NCBI GenBank assembly: GCA_022606425.2
Contig: JAHDVF020001251.1
Span: 978,501 to 1,042,500 of the forward strand
From: Lepidostoma basale
Lineage: Eukaryota > Arthropoda > Insecta > Trichoptera > Lepidostomatidae
DNA length: 64,000 bases
Direction of reading: 5' to 3'
A model generated the notes under the pieces. It saw nothing but the letters and a program-made list of their open reading frames with translations. It had not been told where the DNA came from and did not search any database. Within the stretch, counting starts at the first letter, position 1. Each line of letters starts with the position of its first letter. The translations under genes and the position numbers were made by a program. Below are positions 9,884 to 24,800 of this stretch, one piece after another.

Positions 9884-12800
9884 CTGAAAACAATCGAACA
9901 CATCATGAAGATATGCTAATCATAATAATACTAAAACACTTCTTTGAAAACAAAGAAACTCCAATATGTCTAAAGAGAAAAGTCCATGATTCATGCGTAC
10001 TGCCGGTGATGACTTATGAGATGGAGACTATGACCCTCACCAAGAGAAATGTAGAGAGATTAAGAGTCACGCAGCATTCCATGGAAAGACATATGCTCTG
10101 CGTCAGTCTCCGAGATAAAATCAGAAATGAGGAGATTAGACGCCGAACAAAAATAACGGACATCATGGAACGACTAGCGAGACTGAAGTGGCAATGGGCG
10201 GGTCATGTGGCGAGACAAAGTGAGGATAGACGGACCCAGAAAATAATAAGGTGGAGACCATGGGAGAATAGGAGAAGCGTCGGCAGGCCGCAAAAAAGGT
10301 GGGCCGACGACATTGCTGCCGTGGGGGGAAATGTGGCTGCGGCTGGCAGAAAATAGAGACGAGTGGAAAGGAAGGGAAGAGGCCTATGTCCAGCAGTGAA
10401 CCGATGAAGGTTGACTAAAGGAGAGCAAAGTACGAATCTACAAGACATACGTACGTCCTATAATGACGTATGGAATAGAAACGAGAGCTGATACCATCAG
10501 AACAAAGAAATGAAGACTCTCTGATCCGTTGCGGAAACGACACTCCGAGACAGAGTAAGAAATTCTGAAAAAAGAAAGATCTGCAATGTGGAAGATGTTG
10601 TGCGATGGGGAAGACTGAGAAGACGCTACTGGAGAGATCGTGTGGAAAGAGCATGTTCTGAAAGAGTGAAAAATATAGCCGCAAATAAAGCACCAACAGG
10701 AAATCGACCTGCGGGAAGACCACCCAAAAGATGGTGAGACAGTTGGACAGCATCCCAGGAACAGGCTCCGAGAAATAACAGGACACAGTCCTAAATAGAG
10801 CAGAAGAAGATCATGTACCGGACGTGCGACATGTACAATAAGACCTTTAATAACATCGATGTGTTCCATCTTAATGAAAGTGATTTAAAAAAAATGGTTG
10901 GAGCAACCCTTGCATGCATGCACGCACGTCGATTTTTCTGACTCCTCACGTGACCGACATTCAATATTTGATTGATTTGATCGTGCCACGTTTTCCTCTA
11001 TTTCTAGCTCCGTTCACGCCGTTTACATATACCTTCTTTACCATTCTGTCTTCACTCATTCTTTCCATGTGTCCAAACCATCTTAATGACCCTTTCCTTA
11101 TTTTGTTTATAACACTTTCATTCGCACCACATTCACTACTTACGAGTATACTTGCATTTGTCACTCTATCATAAACAGATTTGCCACACATTCGTCTTAG
11201 AGATCTCATTTCTACTGCATTTATTCTACTTTCATCCTTCTTTTGCCAGTTCCATGCTTCACTTCCATACATAAGGGTCGGCACAAGAACACCATTGTGC
11301 ACTGCCATCTTAGCTTTTTTGGATAGGCTTTTGTTTGCGATGACAACTTTAAGTGCACCATTTATTCTGTTGCCTGCCCCAACCCTTCTTTCAATATCCT
11401 TCTCCACCCTCCCATCCTTTGTAAACATACTTCCTAAATAAACAAATTCATCCACTTGTTCCAGATTTTCACCGTTTACACTAATGTTGCAGACTGTCAT
11501 GCTTCCTTCTTTTTCGAAAATCATTACCTTAGACTTATTCACATTCATCATCAAATCGTATCGCTTGCATACCTCATACATACTAGACACCAGGGCTTGC
11601 AGTTCGTGCTCGTTGTCTGCAAGTAGCACAGCGTCGTCCGCATACAACAAACAGCTTACTGACACACCTTCCATTTTTGCACCTGCTTCCAACCCTTTCA
11701 GCTCTTTCATACACTTGTCCATATATAGATTAAACAACCATGGAGACATTACACACCCCTGTTTGACACCTTTATTGATATCAAACCAGGCTGTAAGATC
11801 CCCATTTACTCTGACACTAGCAGTGCTTTCTGTGTACAGCGATGTAATTGCCGTGATCAGTTTTGTGTTTATTCCATATTCCGACAATATTTCCCACAGT
11901 TTACCTCTATCTACGCGATCATATGCTTTTTGCAAATCGACAAACGCACAGAAGAGTTTACGGTTTTCTTCATATATATTTAACCTTATGTCAGTTGTTA
12001 TATAATATTTGAAGACTACAGGGGAAAAACAAGGAATGTCAGTAGGAGGTTAATTTGAGTAAATTGAGAATAAAGCTAATCAAAGTCTATACATTTCTTA
12101 GCAATTAGCAACCGATTATCTGGCCATAGTCGATGACACACATGATTTTTTAATATGAAAATTTTACTGTGGATAGATACGTACAAATGCCGCTAGATGG
12201 CATTATTATATTTATTTTGAATTTTAACTGACATTCCTTGTTTTTCCCCTGTAGTCTTCATTTGTGGTAGCATGTAATTGGCCTTGTTTTGTTGTCTCTG
12301 TGTGTTTATATTCATCATATTTCATACCCAAGTTAAACATTTATACTTTGTTCTACTATACTTTTAAACCGATCGCTTTTTAAGCGGTCACATTTAGATT
12401 TTTAGATTTAAAACACGTCTTAATGCGCCCTTGAGGTGATTACATCACAAAAATGGCGCTTTAAAAGTTACCATATTATTATTATTATTATTATACTGTA
12501 ATTGCTGTTTGTTACCCTCAATAATAAAAAATTAAAAATAAAATAAAGATAAAACAATTCCCCTAGATCAGGAACCAAGCGTTCTACCCTTAATTTTTTT
12601 TCACTGATTAAATTATCTTTGTCAAGAGGTGACGCGCGTATCCCTTGATGTAACTTTGCGTACCCCTGGGGGTACGCATTCCTCTTACCCTAGCCCACCA
12701 CCCAGTTCAATGATATATATTTACCTCCATCAATCCAACCACCCCAATGAGACGGCCAATCGTTGTGACGTATGCCAAGTTCACACCGACCATGGAGAAC

Positions 12801-15800
12801 AGCGAGTGAACCTAAAAATAATCAAAACAAAAATATAAGTAATAGCCTCAAAACCAGTGAATAGGAAATAATATAAAACAAATATATAGGGCGTTTTTTT
12901 TAGAGGTTTGGTTTTTAAACTGGCAACATTGTTTCTACAGACTGTCAATTTGACAGTAGACAGTTGATTTGTAGTCAGTACGTTTTGCCATTTCACCATG
13001 AATAGACTGACGTCAGAACAGCGCTTGCAAATTGTGCAAATTTATTTTGAAAATCATGGTTCGATGCGCCAAACTTATCGTGCACTACATCCATTTTATG
13101 GTCTACATAATCGTCCATCCGAGCAAGTTATTCGGAAGACCATGGATCGTTTTCGCACCACGTACACTCTAGCGGATAATACGCATCCACAAAGATGACA
13201 GTTGTCGAAAATTTGACTTCACGATTGCACTTCATTCGAGCTAGCCGTGGCGCTCATATGCCCGAAATCATATTTAAACAATTATGGCATAAAATTATCT
13301 ATTAAATAAAGCCAATATCATAGACATTAAAATTATTTTAATGTGTTTTTTTTTTTTTCATTTTGAATATGTATTGTATTATACAAGTTGGGTTTTATTT
13401 TGGATATGAAATATGAAAAATATAGGTTTTCAGCTTAGATCTGAACTCTGTTGGATCATTTATGCAACTAAGGTATGAAGGGAGATTGTTCCAAGCTGAT
13501 GGGCCGGCTACTGCAAAGGCTCGATTCCCGAAATTTGTACTAGGGCAACGCTTCGGCTCAACTAATCTTCCTATTGCAGAGGAGTTCGCCGAGCGAAGTG
13601 TGGATTTCCTTGAATTTAGGCTGTCCGTTATACAGAGTTGGGATGTATAACTTGGTGCTATTCAATGTAGCACTTGCTTAATATTACAGGATCTGTGAAT
13701 CTCTCTGTTAGGTATCCTGTCTCTAAGGGTTCTACCGATAGATCGCAATGTTTTACCTTCATTAAGTTCTCCAAACGAGTACAAACAAGTATTCTCCAAA
13801 CATAATTCCGTATGTTACTTTCAAAAGCGAAGTCTTCTCCAAGTTTAGTTCTCCAAACAAGTCCTAATTCGGTATGTTACCTTCAAAAGAGAAGTCTTCT
13901 CCAAGTTAAGTTCTCCAAACAAGTCCTAATTCAGTATGTTACCTTCAAAAGAGAAATTTTCTCCAAGTTACGTTCACCAAACAAGTCCTAATTCAGTATG
14001 TTACATTCAAAAGAGAAGTCTTCTCCAAGTTAAGTTCTCCAAACAAGTCCTAATTCAGTATTACCTTCAAAAGAGAAGTCTTCTCCAAGTTAAATTATCC
14101 AAACAAGTCCTAATTCAATTCAAGAAGAAGATGCCTTTTCCCAGTTGAGTTCTCCAAACAAGTCCTAATTCAGTATAACCTTCAAAAGAGAAGTCTTCTC
14201 CAAGTTAAATTATCCAAACAAGTCCTAATTCAATTCAAGAAGAAAGCCTTTTCCCAGTTAAGTTCTCCAAACAAGTGATTCATGATTTAATTGTATCTCA
14301 ATAGAGACGAAGATGCAAATTGGAAACTGAATATGGATGATCAAGGTGTTTACAGGACTTATGACCTGTCATTGGTTGGGTTAAGCGCACGCTTTATGTA
14401 ATTACAACATTCCCCATTCCACCTTTCTTTATAATGTGTAATTACATAAAGCGTGCGCTTAACCCAACCAATGACAGGTCACAAGTCCTGTAAACACCTT
14501 GATCAACCATATTCAGTTTCCGATTTGCATCTTCGTCTCTATTGAGATACAATTAAATCATGAATTGATAACCCACGGCGGGTGAAATCCAGTATTCGTA
14601 TACAAGTATAAGTATACATTCACAAAAAAAAATTACCTTCAAAAGAGAAGTCTTTTCCGAGTTAAGTTCTCCAAACAAGTCCTAATTCAGTATGTTACCT
14701 TCAAAAGAGAAGTCTTCTCCGAGTTAAGTTCTCCAAACAAGTCCTAATTCAGTATGTTACCTTCAAAAGAGAAGTCTTCTCCAAGTTAAGTTCTCCAAAC
14801 AAGTCCTAATTCAGTATGTTACCTTCAAAAGAGAAGTCTTCTCTACGAGCTGGAAGGGAGCAGGGTCGATACGGCAGCAATAGCCCTCCCCGGTGTTGTC
14901 TCTCATGCGCATGAAGTCGGCAGAAACCGCCATCTCTGCCTGCTCCCAGGCACGCTGCTCAGCTGGTGACATGTCGCACACTCGTTCACCGGGCTAGACA
15001 CACCACAAGTTTGAAATATTACAATTGCCTGATCACTGCACAATCACATCGCTGTACACGAAAAGCACAGCTAATCTCAAAGTAAATGGAGATCTTACAG
15101 CCTGGTTTGATATCGATAAAAATGCATGGTTATGTAAACTGCCTGCGTTCTGCCAGTAGGTACTTATGGTCTTGAAACTGTTACATTGTCCAAACAAAGT
15201 GCCGAGAAACTACGAGTGACGCAAAGAGCCATGGAAAGAGCCATGTTAGGAATAAGCCTAAGACACAGAGTCAGAAACGATACGGTGAGAGAAAAACACA
15301 GGTCACTGACATCATCCACCGGGTGGCGACTCTAAAATGGCAATGGGCAGGTCACGTAGCTAGAAGCTCAGATGAGAAATGGAGAAGAAGACTGCTGACT
15401 TGGAGACCGTGGACGGCAAAAAGAAGCGTGCAGGGCGACCGCAACTACGGTGGAAGGATGATCTGAACAGACACGTCGGAATAATCTGCACAGGAGAGAG
15501 TGACATGGAAGCGAATGGAGGAGGCTTTTGTCCAGGAGTGGACGGGTATAGGCTGAGGAAAAAGAAGAAGAAGATGTAAACTTTAGACCAGTGCTTGAAG
15601 GAGGGATATATGCCGCTCAATTGGAGGAGAGCAGTAATCATGCCTCTGTACAAAGGAAAAGGGTCACGTACGGAATGTGGAAACCACCGAACTATTAGAA
15701 TATAAGTGTAAAGACTATGGCAGAATTTTAATAGAAATAGTAAGAAATATGATGAGTGACAATGTTTGGGATGTGCAAGGAGCCTTTATGAATGGCAGAG

Positions 15801-18800
15801 AATCTATGGATCAAAATTTTACACTTCGAACATTGACAGAGATGTTTCTGGCCAAAACCCACAAACTTTTCTCTGCGTTTGTCGATTAGCAAAAAGCATA
15901 TATGATTGGGATGATTAAGTGAAATTTTTGGGATGATGAAGTAACAATGGATGGTTACTTACCAGCTGCACTTTCTTGTATATGGAGGGGGAACGCGGCA
16001 AAGAGAGGGGGGTTGGTGGAGGAGAGTATTCGCCACCAACTCCGTTGCCATCTGCGCCAGGGGTCAATGCTCCGCTCTCGGGATCAGGATTCACGTCCTG
16101 CAGCGTCGTGGACTTCTTGAAAATGGCATCGAATGCCATGCGAATTCTGAAACATTAATAAAAAAATCATACATAATAAAATCAAACTGGGGTTCAAACT
16201 GTCAGTAAGGTCGCAGCGAGTCACATCTTGCTGGAGGGTGTAATTCTATAAAATGCTGCGAAACGTCCAACTCGTTAACATCCCTATCGCAAACCCCGGG
16301 CAATCAAATCAAATCAAATCAGTTTATTTTCTCAAAAGATATTACAAACAACAATTATAGTATAAGGCATATATTGAGAACAGGTAAAACATAAAAATAT
16401 ATAATACCAGGAACGCATGAGAGATGGTTCGACATTAGGAATACATAATACTCTCCAAAGTCAAGAGTATTTGTCTTCTGAACGTACTTTCACGAATATG
16501 AAAGACATCGATCTCCAAAGCGATCATGTTCAGCAGTTTGATTGCTCTCCCCACCGGCATCACCAGAGGCAGGTTGGTTCTGCATGCTGGGAGATAAAAC
16601 AGTCTGTGCTGACGCTGTCGAAGTTAACCACCCGGAACATAAAGATGGACAGCCTCCAAGATGACGGAATTCTCAAAGAATCCCCTGATAAGTCTGAAGA
16701 AATGGGTAAGTGTGCACCCATCCCTTCTTATCTGTAAACTATTGATCCCCAGCATGCCCAAGAGGAATATGGGATATGGGATAAAGCCACGGATAGCTAC
16801 CAAACTCCCTCATGTAGAGATATCTCAGAAATCTTTTCTGAACCCTCTCTAACATGAGCGAGTATCTCGCCTCGTGGGGACACCATATCACCGAACCACA
16901 CTCGAGCTGGCTCCGGACCAATGAGTTATACAATTCGCAAAACATAGGGATTCTTGAAAACTCTACCAGTTCGGAGAATAAATCCCAACATTTTCACATA
17001 TTCTCTCGATGTGAGTATGGAAAGTCAGCCTACTTTCATAAACAATACCAAGATCCTTTATCATTGAAACACGCTTAAGTTGCTGGTTATGCATTTTGTA
17101 TCTATAATAAACAGTACACAATGCTCTCGTAAATGATAAAATTACGCACTTAGAGATATTAAAATTTATTTGATTGGTTTCACTCCAGCGGACGATATTA
17201 TTCACATCTGACTGGAGATGAAGGCAATCTTCGTGGCTCTTTATCTCACGGAATAATTTAAGATCATGTGCAAATAAAATAAATTTCGAACATTTTATAA
17301 CCCTCGCGATATCATTAATGAAGATGGTGAAGAGGAGTGGACCAAGGTTTGAGCCCTGTGGCACTCCGGAATATACGGGAAAAAGTGCAGATTGAAATAT
17401 ACCCTATGAAGCAAACTGTTTCCTCTCCCTCAGGTAGCTAATAAAAAATATAACCAACTTAGAAGAGAAACCAATTTCCCACAGCTTTCGCAGAAGTACA
17501 TCATGGTTGCGGTATCTTGACTCGTACTCTGGCACTCCGGTATGGCCGTACCCTAAATGAACCAGATGGCGGCCAAGATAGAACCCATGTCAACTGGATC
17601 AAGTAATCTGGTCTCTACATCATGACCTGAAATGAATTTTATCCTGGTAAACAAGACATACCTTGTTTCAGCTCCGGTGACGGTGCTGTAAACCGATGGA
17701 TGAGGAAGTGGTGTGGTTGGTGTGCTGGCCGTGCTGGAGATCACAGGCCGCATCAGAGTGAAGGAGTTCGTCTTCTTCAGAATGGACTTGGGGCGGAAGA
17801 GAGCACCTATATAACAAACTTAATTTAGTACAAAAAAAAACAAAATAACTATGTAATGAAAAAATCTGTTTTCTAGAAGTTTTATTATATTTTATAGTAA
17901 TGACATGTTTTTCCTTGCTAGGGTGTCATCAAATGCCTTCCATTTTTCTGGCTCCTCGTGTGGCCGACATTTAATATATGATTGATTTGATCATGACATA
18001 TTTTACTCAGTCTTCCTCTATTTCTTGGTCCGTTTAGTTAAGAAGTTATTTCCTTATAAATAAACAGGGTTCCATTACCAGGAATGAGTCCCGACTGATC
18101 TGTGCTGGTGACAGAAGAACCGTGATGAAGAATCGGAGACTGTGGTACTTGCAACCTCAAGATGTCGGGAGCTGGAGAGACCTAAAGTGAAGATATCGTT
18201 GATTCAAAATAATGAAATGCAGGCTCGTTAATTAGATTAGATACATTATTAGAGTTGTCATATAACGCAGAACCTTAACCTCTCAGGATATTAATCAAAT
18301 CAAATCAGTTTATTTCATCAATAGACATTACAAAATTAATTTTAAGGCATCTATTGAGAACAGGTAAAATAATATATTGTGTATAGTTTACTACCAGAAA
18401 CGCATGAGAAATGGTTCGACATTAGGAAGACAGGATACTCTCCAGAATTAAGAGTATTTGCCTTCTGAACGTACTTTCACTAATATGAAAGACGTCGATC
18501 TCCGAGGAGACCGCGCTCAGCAGATTAATTGTTCTTCTCACCGGTGTCAACAGAGGCAGGTTGGTTCTGGCGGCCGGTAGGTAAAACAATCTATGCTGTC
18601 GCTGTCGGAGATATCTATCAGGGACAAAAAGCCGAACACCCTCAGGCACGGCCGAGGTCTCGAAATGTCCCCTGAGTGATATAAAGAAATGGGTTATGAG
18701 ATGCCCATCTCTTCGAAGCTGCAGAGAGTTGGCCCCAAGCATTCCCAAAAGAAATGCCGTGGGATAGAGCCACGGATAGCTACCATACTCCTTCATGTAG

Positions 18801-21800
18801 AGATACTCAGAATTTTTTTCTGAACCCTCTCCAGCATAACGGAATATCTCGCCTCGTGAGGACTCCATATCACAGAACCACTCTGCTCCGAACCAATGTG
18901 TTGTATAGGACTCTGAGCACAGGACTCTGGACTCTGAGGATCCCTGAAAACTCTTCCGTTCACTTTTCTACTTCACTTTTTCAGTTTGTGAAACATGCAA
19001 CTAGCCGATAAATTATTTAATTTTATGTACACCAATAGATGTCGCTGGTAGTCCAAATTTTGGCATAATTGGGGAGTAGGCTAATTAGCCAAAGTAATGA
19101 GCCCCAAGCATTAGGCCATATGCTATCTATCGGATTTTACCTCGAATCTTGATGGTCTTCGCGTTCTTCTCTTCTGCTCTTCGCGCGCTTTCTCCGCTGC
19201 TTCCTGCAGCTTCTGAGCTGCCACCTTGAGAAAAAAATTACAATGAAAATGGGAATTATTGATGATTCAAAGACAAGTCTTACTCTAAATTTTAGACTTC
19301 CCAAGAGGGGCCAGCCTGATTACAGAAACAGATAAGGTCTAAAAGAAGAAGAAGAAGAAAATATTGATTCTGTGACATGCGATAAGTAACTAATCTATCG
19401 CCATTTTATTGTCGCGTGAATTCTACACGACTCTTTGGTCTAGACCAAAGACAGTGTGACAATCACACTGCCTTCGCCGTGAATTGAATCCGGGACTTTT
19501 GGCATGGCAGTCAAAGCACTAACCACTCGGCCACGAAGATCACGATGATCCTCTCATTATTTTGTTCCTTCCTTATCTTCTTCTTCCTCAGCCTATTCCC
19601 GTCCACTCCTGGACAAAAGTCTCGTCCATTTGCTTCCATGTCACTCTGTCTTGAACAGACTGCATCCAGGTTATTCCGACATGTCTGTTCAGATTATCCT
19701 TCCACCGTAGTTGCGGTCGCCCTGCACTTCTCTTTGCCGTCCACGGTCTCCAAGTCAGCAGTCTTCTCATCCATCTTTCGTCTGAGCTTCTGGCTACGTG
19801 ACCTGCCCGTTGCCATTTTAGAGTCGCCACCCAGTGGATGATGTCCGTGACCTTTGTTTTTCCTCTCACTGTATCGTTTCTGACTCTGTCTCTTAGGCTT
19901 ATTCCTAACATGGCTCTTTCCTTCCTTATAACAGCCATTTACCAATATTTCTTCATCCATGCATTCTATTTGTACTTACTAACTATAACGTCAGTTAGGC
20001 AATCCATAAAAATGTATAATTTGTTTCCAAGCTGTAGTTTTTATCATCAGTTTTATTGAAGGAACTTTCAAAGAAATGTCACTGACCTGGAGTCTTCTCT
20101 CCCTGCCCACGTGCTTGTCTATTAACCGAACCAGTTCGCCACGCTGCACAGACCCAAGGAGGACCATGGAATTCGGACTATCCACAAGCGGCAGGCTGCG
20201 AATACCCTGGAAAACCATAAAATCAAGTAATCGGTCATCAATTATTTTAATAAATAGAAAACCACCTTTTTTTTAGATAAACTTAAGGTGTTAGTGTCGC
20301 TAGACGCAAATGGCAGTGGATCGGTCACACTCTGAGACGGAACCCAGCCTGCATCGCTCAGGGTGCACTAGACTGGTCCCCTATGGGGGGAAAGAAAAAG
20401 CAAGGCAGACCTAGAGCCACCTGGAGAAGAACCCTGCAGGACGATGTTAAGGCGGCAGGACTCACTTGGGATGATGTTAGGCATCAGGCATGCGATAGAG
20501 TCGGGTGGAGAAGGTTCCTTGAGGCCCTATGCACCATGGAGGTGTGACAGGACAAAAAGAAGAAAGAAGAAGAAGGTGTTAATGACATAATGACGAATTT
20601 TTCCACTTTTCAGTTTATTTTTCTCATATGCTTCAAAGGCTTACACCTTCATCATTGGGAGAATGATATAAACTTTGTTAACTGAGTTTATATCATTCTC
20701 CCAATGATGAAGGTGTAAGCCTTCAAAACATATCGAGAAAAATAAACTCAAAAGTGGAAAAAATAGTGTTTTAAATCATAAAAAATTAGTCATACTTCAT
20801 TTTTTGATTTGCAGACATGTTTGAGTCCTTCTTCGATTCACAAATTTTAACAATTATACTTAAATACTAAAAAGGGGTGAAGTTATGTCTAAGGGTGGGG
20901 ATATGTTTTAAATAATAAGGATTTAGGGAGGAATAACAGGAACATTTCAACAGGATTAATATGTATGCAAATCAAAATAAGTGTTGTGAAAATACAATAT
21001 GTTATTCTTTGTATTTAATCAATCAATCATATCTGTTTATTTTCTCAAAATATATTACAAACAAAATTAAAGTTTAAGACATCTATTGAGAACAGGTAAA
21101 ATATAATATATAATACCAGGAACGCATGAGAGATGGTTTGACTTTAGGAAGACAAGATACTCTCTAAAGTCGAGACAGACGCCATGAAAGTCTAGAGGAC
21201 AAGAATAAAGTTGGTAAGCGTACAGAGACAGTGTGCCCTTAGAGTTTCCACTGCATACCGGACAGTGTCTGAGGAGGCATCACTCGCGTTTGGGACAATA
21301 CTCCCAGTGGATCTGTTGGCAATGGAGAGGAAGATGAAATACGAGGAAACACCATAAGAGCTAGCCAGAGAAGCAACCATGGAAACATGGCAAACAAGAT
21401 GGGATGCCACAGCGATGGGCCGATGGACGCACAGGATCATAGGCCACATAAAACTGTGGTTCTATAGAAAACATGGTTACCTGAGCTTCCATCTCACTCA
21501 ACTGCTGAGCAACCATAGCTGTTTTTGCCACTATCTTAATAGGATAAAAAAGGAGGAAACACCAGCATGCCACCATTGCCCCGCTGAAGTGGACGATGCA
21601 GAGCATACAATATTCCATTGCCCGGCCTGGCACGATAGTAGACAGACACTTAAAAACTCTTTGGGAATCAGGGTGTCTGTTGAAAACATGGCACAGACAA
21701 AGCTCTTTGACAGCCAAGCGTGGATGGTATTTGCCGACTACGTTATCGGCACAAAAGAGGAAGCGTGCGAGAAGGCTGGAGGAACCAGCCACTAGCGCAC

Positions 21801-24800
21801 CTAACCGACCAACGGACTGATGGATCCTTACATCTACTAGTTCATAAGAGACATATACTGAGACAACGATGAAGTGGAAGTAAACAGGTGATGATGCTCT
21901 AATGCAAGAAGTCAATGCGTAAAAGCAGTTACCGGAGGGCAAGTGTATGATAGGCAGAGGGGGTGGGTTTTAGTCAGTAGGAATCTGACTTAACCCTATT
22001 TGGCATGGATCATAGGGAGTCACATGAAAGAGTCTCATGAAAGAAAAAAAAATTAGGCTTATGTCCTAACCTAACCTAAAAATTGTGTTAGTGAAGATTT
22101 CAAAGGGTGTAGTGTCTAATTCAAAATGGCGGCAGAATGAAGAGTGATTTCACCTTGTTTTCCTTGAGGATATCCTTGAGCTGTTGATAAGTGATCCCGT
22201 TCCAGATGTACTTGATGTTTCTCTCCATGAAGTCCTCCACGTTCATGTTGTACATGCCTGGAATATATTGTTTTAGACTATCAAATAGCTATCAAATCAA
22301 ATCAAATCCGTTTATTTCATCAACAGACATTACAAATTTTATTTTTAAGGCATCTATTGAGAACAGGTAAATAATCTATTGTGTATAGTATACTACCAGA
22401 AACGCATGAGAGATGGTTCGACATTAGGAAGACAGGATACTCTCCAGAATTTAGAGTATTTGCCTTCTGAATGTACTTTCACTAATATAAAAGACGTCGA
22501 TAACATATACTTTTTTTACCATTCTTTCCATGTATCCAAACCATCTTAATGATCCTTTCATTATTTTGTTCATAACACCATCATTCGCACCGCATTCACT
22601 TCTTATATTTTCTGTTGGAGACACTCTATCATATAGTATATTGCGACATTATATCATATATTGCGACATTCTATCATACACACGTTTGTCTAAGAGATCT
22701 CATTTCTACTGAATTTATTATACTTTCATCCTTTTTTTGCCAGTCCCATTTTGGCTTTTTTGGATAGGTTTTTGTTTGCGATGACAACTTTAAGTGCACC
22801 ATTCACTTTGTTGCCTGCCCCAACCCTTCTTTCAATATCCCTCTCCACTCGCCCATCTCTTGTTAACATACTATCCAAATACACAAACTCATCTACTTGC
22901 TCCAAATTTTCACCATTCACGCTAATGTTGCAGACTGTCATGATTTCTTCTTTTTCAAAAATCATTACCTTGGACTTATTTGCATTCATCATCAGATCAT
23001 TTCCATCATGATCAGATCTAGAAATGTAAATGATCTTAAATACTAACCAGTGTGTCCGGACAGCAGATCAGGCAGGTAAGGGAGCTTCTTGATGAGAATG
23101 ATGGAGTCATAGGCGCTGGGCTGCAGCAGAGCGGCCACCGCATTAGCCACGAGGACAGCCGTGACGAGAGGGACCACGTGTGTGACCTGTCCCGTCATCT
23201 CCAGCACGATCACGGCTACGGAGACGGTGTGCGTAACTGCTCCAGATACAGCGGCAGCACCAACGCATGCGTAACCACCTAAACGTATATGAAAATTCAA
23301 CTAAAATTTTATTGCTCTATATAAAGGGTCATCCAATAAGGTCAGGTCGATGTTGAAATGAAATAAAATAAGCTGTATACTCGTATAAGGAATTTACAAA
23401 ATTCTTTTTTTGATTTTTATTTTTTTTCTATGAAAGATTTTTAAATCCAAACCCTACAAAAGCAAATAAACAAAACATTGTCTTAAAACAAAATATTGTC
23501 TGTTAATCGAGAAGGTACAGAAAAAGTTCTTACGCTTTCCGTACCTCAAAAAAAACGGTCAGCACGGACAGCCGATGAAGATAATCCAAGCTCTTGTTCT
23601 GATACTGTAAAACATATTTATACCTGGAAGGATGGGAGAGACGTATCCTCCATAACGAAGGCCCATCGGGAAGGTAGCATGAACCAGTTCTCCCACGATG
23701 CGACCAAGTCCGGCTCCTATCTTGAACACGGGAATAAAGATACCGGCCGGAACGGGAATCGTAGATGCAACGATCGTCAGAAAAAACTGAAACAAAACAC
23801 AAGAGATCAGACATCACGGTGACATAACTAACTAACTAACTAACTAACCATCACGCCGTTTCTCCGAAGGGGTAGGCAGAGGGGATGGATCACCACATTG
23901 TTCTATCCTGGCATTATTCTCGCGCCTCTTCTACATTCACACATCGTGACATGCACGCTCGTCGATTGTTCCTACTTCAAACATGGCTGTCTTTCAGTAA
24001 TTGATTAATTTGGTCATGCCATGTCTTCCTTGGCCTTCCTCAACTAGATAAATAGAGATAAAGCTAAATTAACGGCACGGCTTACAAATTTGACGGTGGT
24101 CGTAAGAATGGTGGGTGCTGGCTGAGCACTTTTTTACACCGTGCGCACAAAACTACAGTAGTAAGTTTTTGTGTTGCTCTTGGCCCAGAAAACCATGCCA
24201 CCTGCATCTATGAACCTGTTCTTGAAATGAGCTGACAAAATATAAAAACAGATTTGTTTTAATTTCGATAAATTGAAAGATTTATTTTACAGACCGTTTA
24301 TAAATTAAATAATGCTTTTACTTTTGAATTATTTTCTCTAAAATCGCATCTATTTTGGCATAGTAATCCCAAAAGTGCCGGCAACCAAATGTTTAAAGTG
24401 AAACTTACAGTAGAAACTACAAATGCTGTTAGGCTGACGAAGACTCCGGAATGCGGAGTGGTCCAGTGTTTCAGAATCTCCGCCTGATCTGCAGGGAGAT
24501 GGTCCGCTGTCCAGGTAAAGTTGGCAAACAGGCTCATCACCTGAAACAAGATTTTAGAACTTCGTGAAACCACTTCTGAAGGGAGAACAGATATGCTAAA
24601 ATTTTGAAAGCCGAAAATCCAGATTATCAAAAAAAATACATTTTAAAATCCAAAGTAGCTAAAATTTTGTCAATCCTTAATCCATAGTGCCTAAAATTTA
24701 AACACAGACAATCTAAAATCCAAATAATGCATAATTTGGACAATTTAAAATCCAGATAACCCTAAAAACCTTACAATGGAAAATATAGATAATGCAAAAT

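Noticed and set aside
21361..21942. 193-codon minus-strand open frame
   Set aside because: Antisense of the R1-clade C-terminus, which has a recognisable Cys/His motif on the plus strand.
23496..23822. Plus-strand open frame over the ClC-a exon 11 region
   Set aside because: Antisense shadow of a conserved channel exon.
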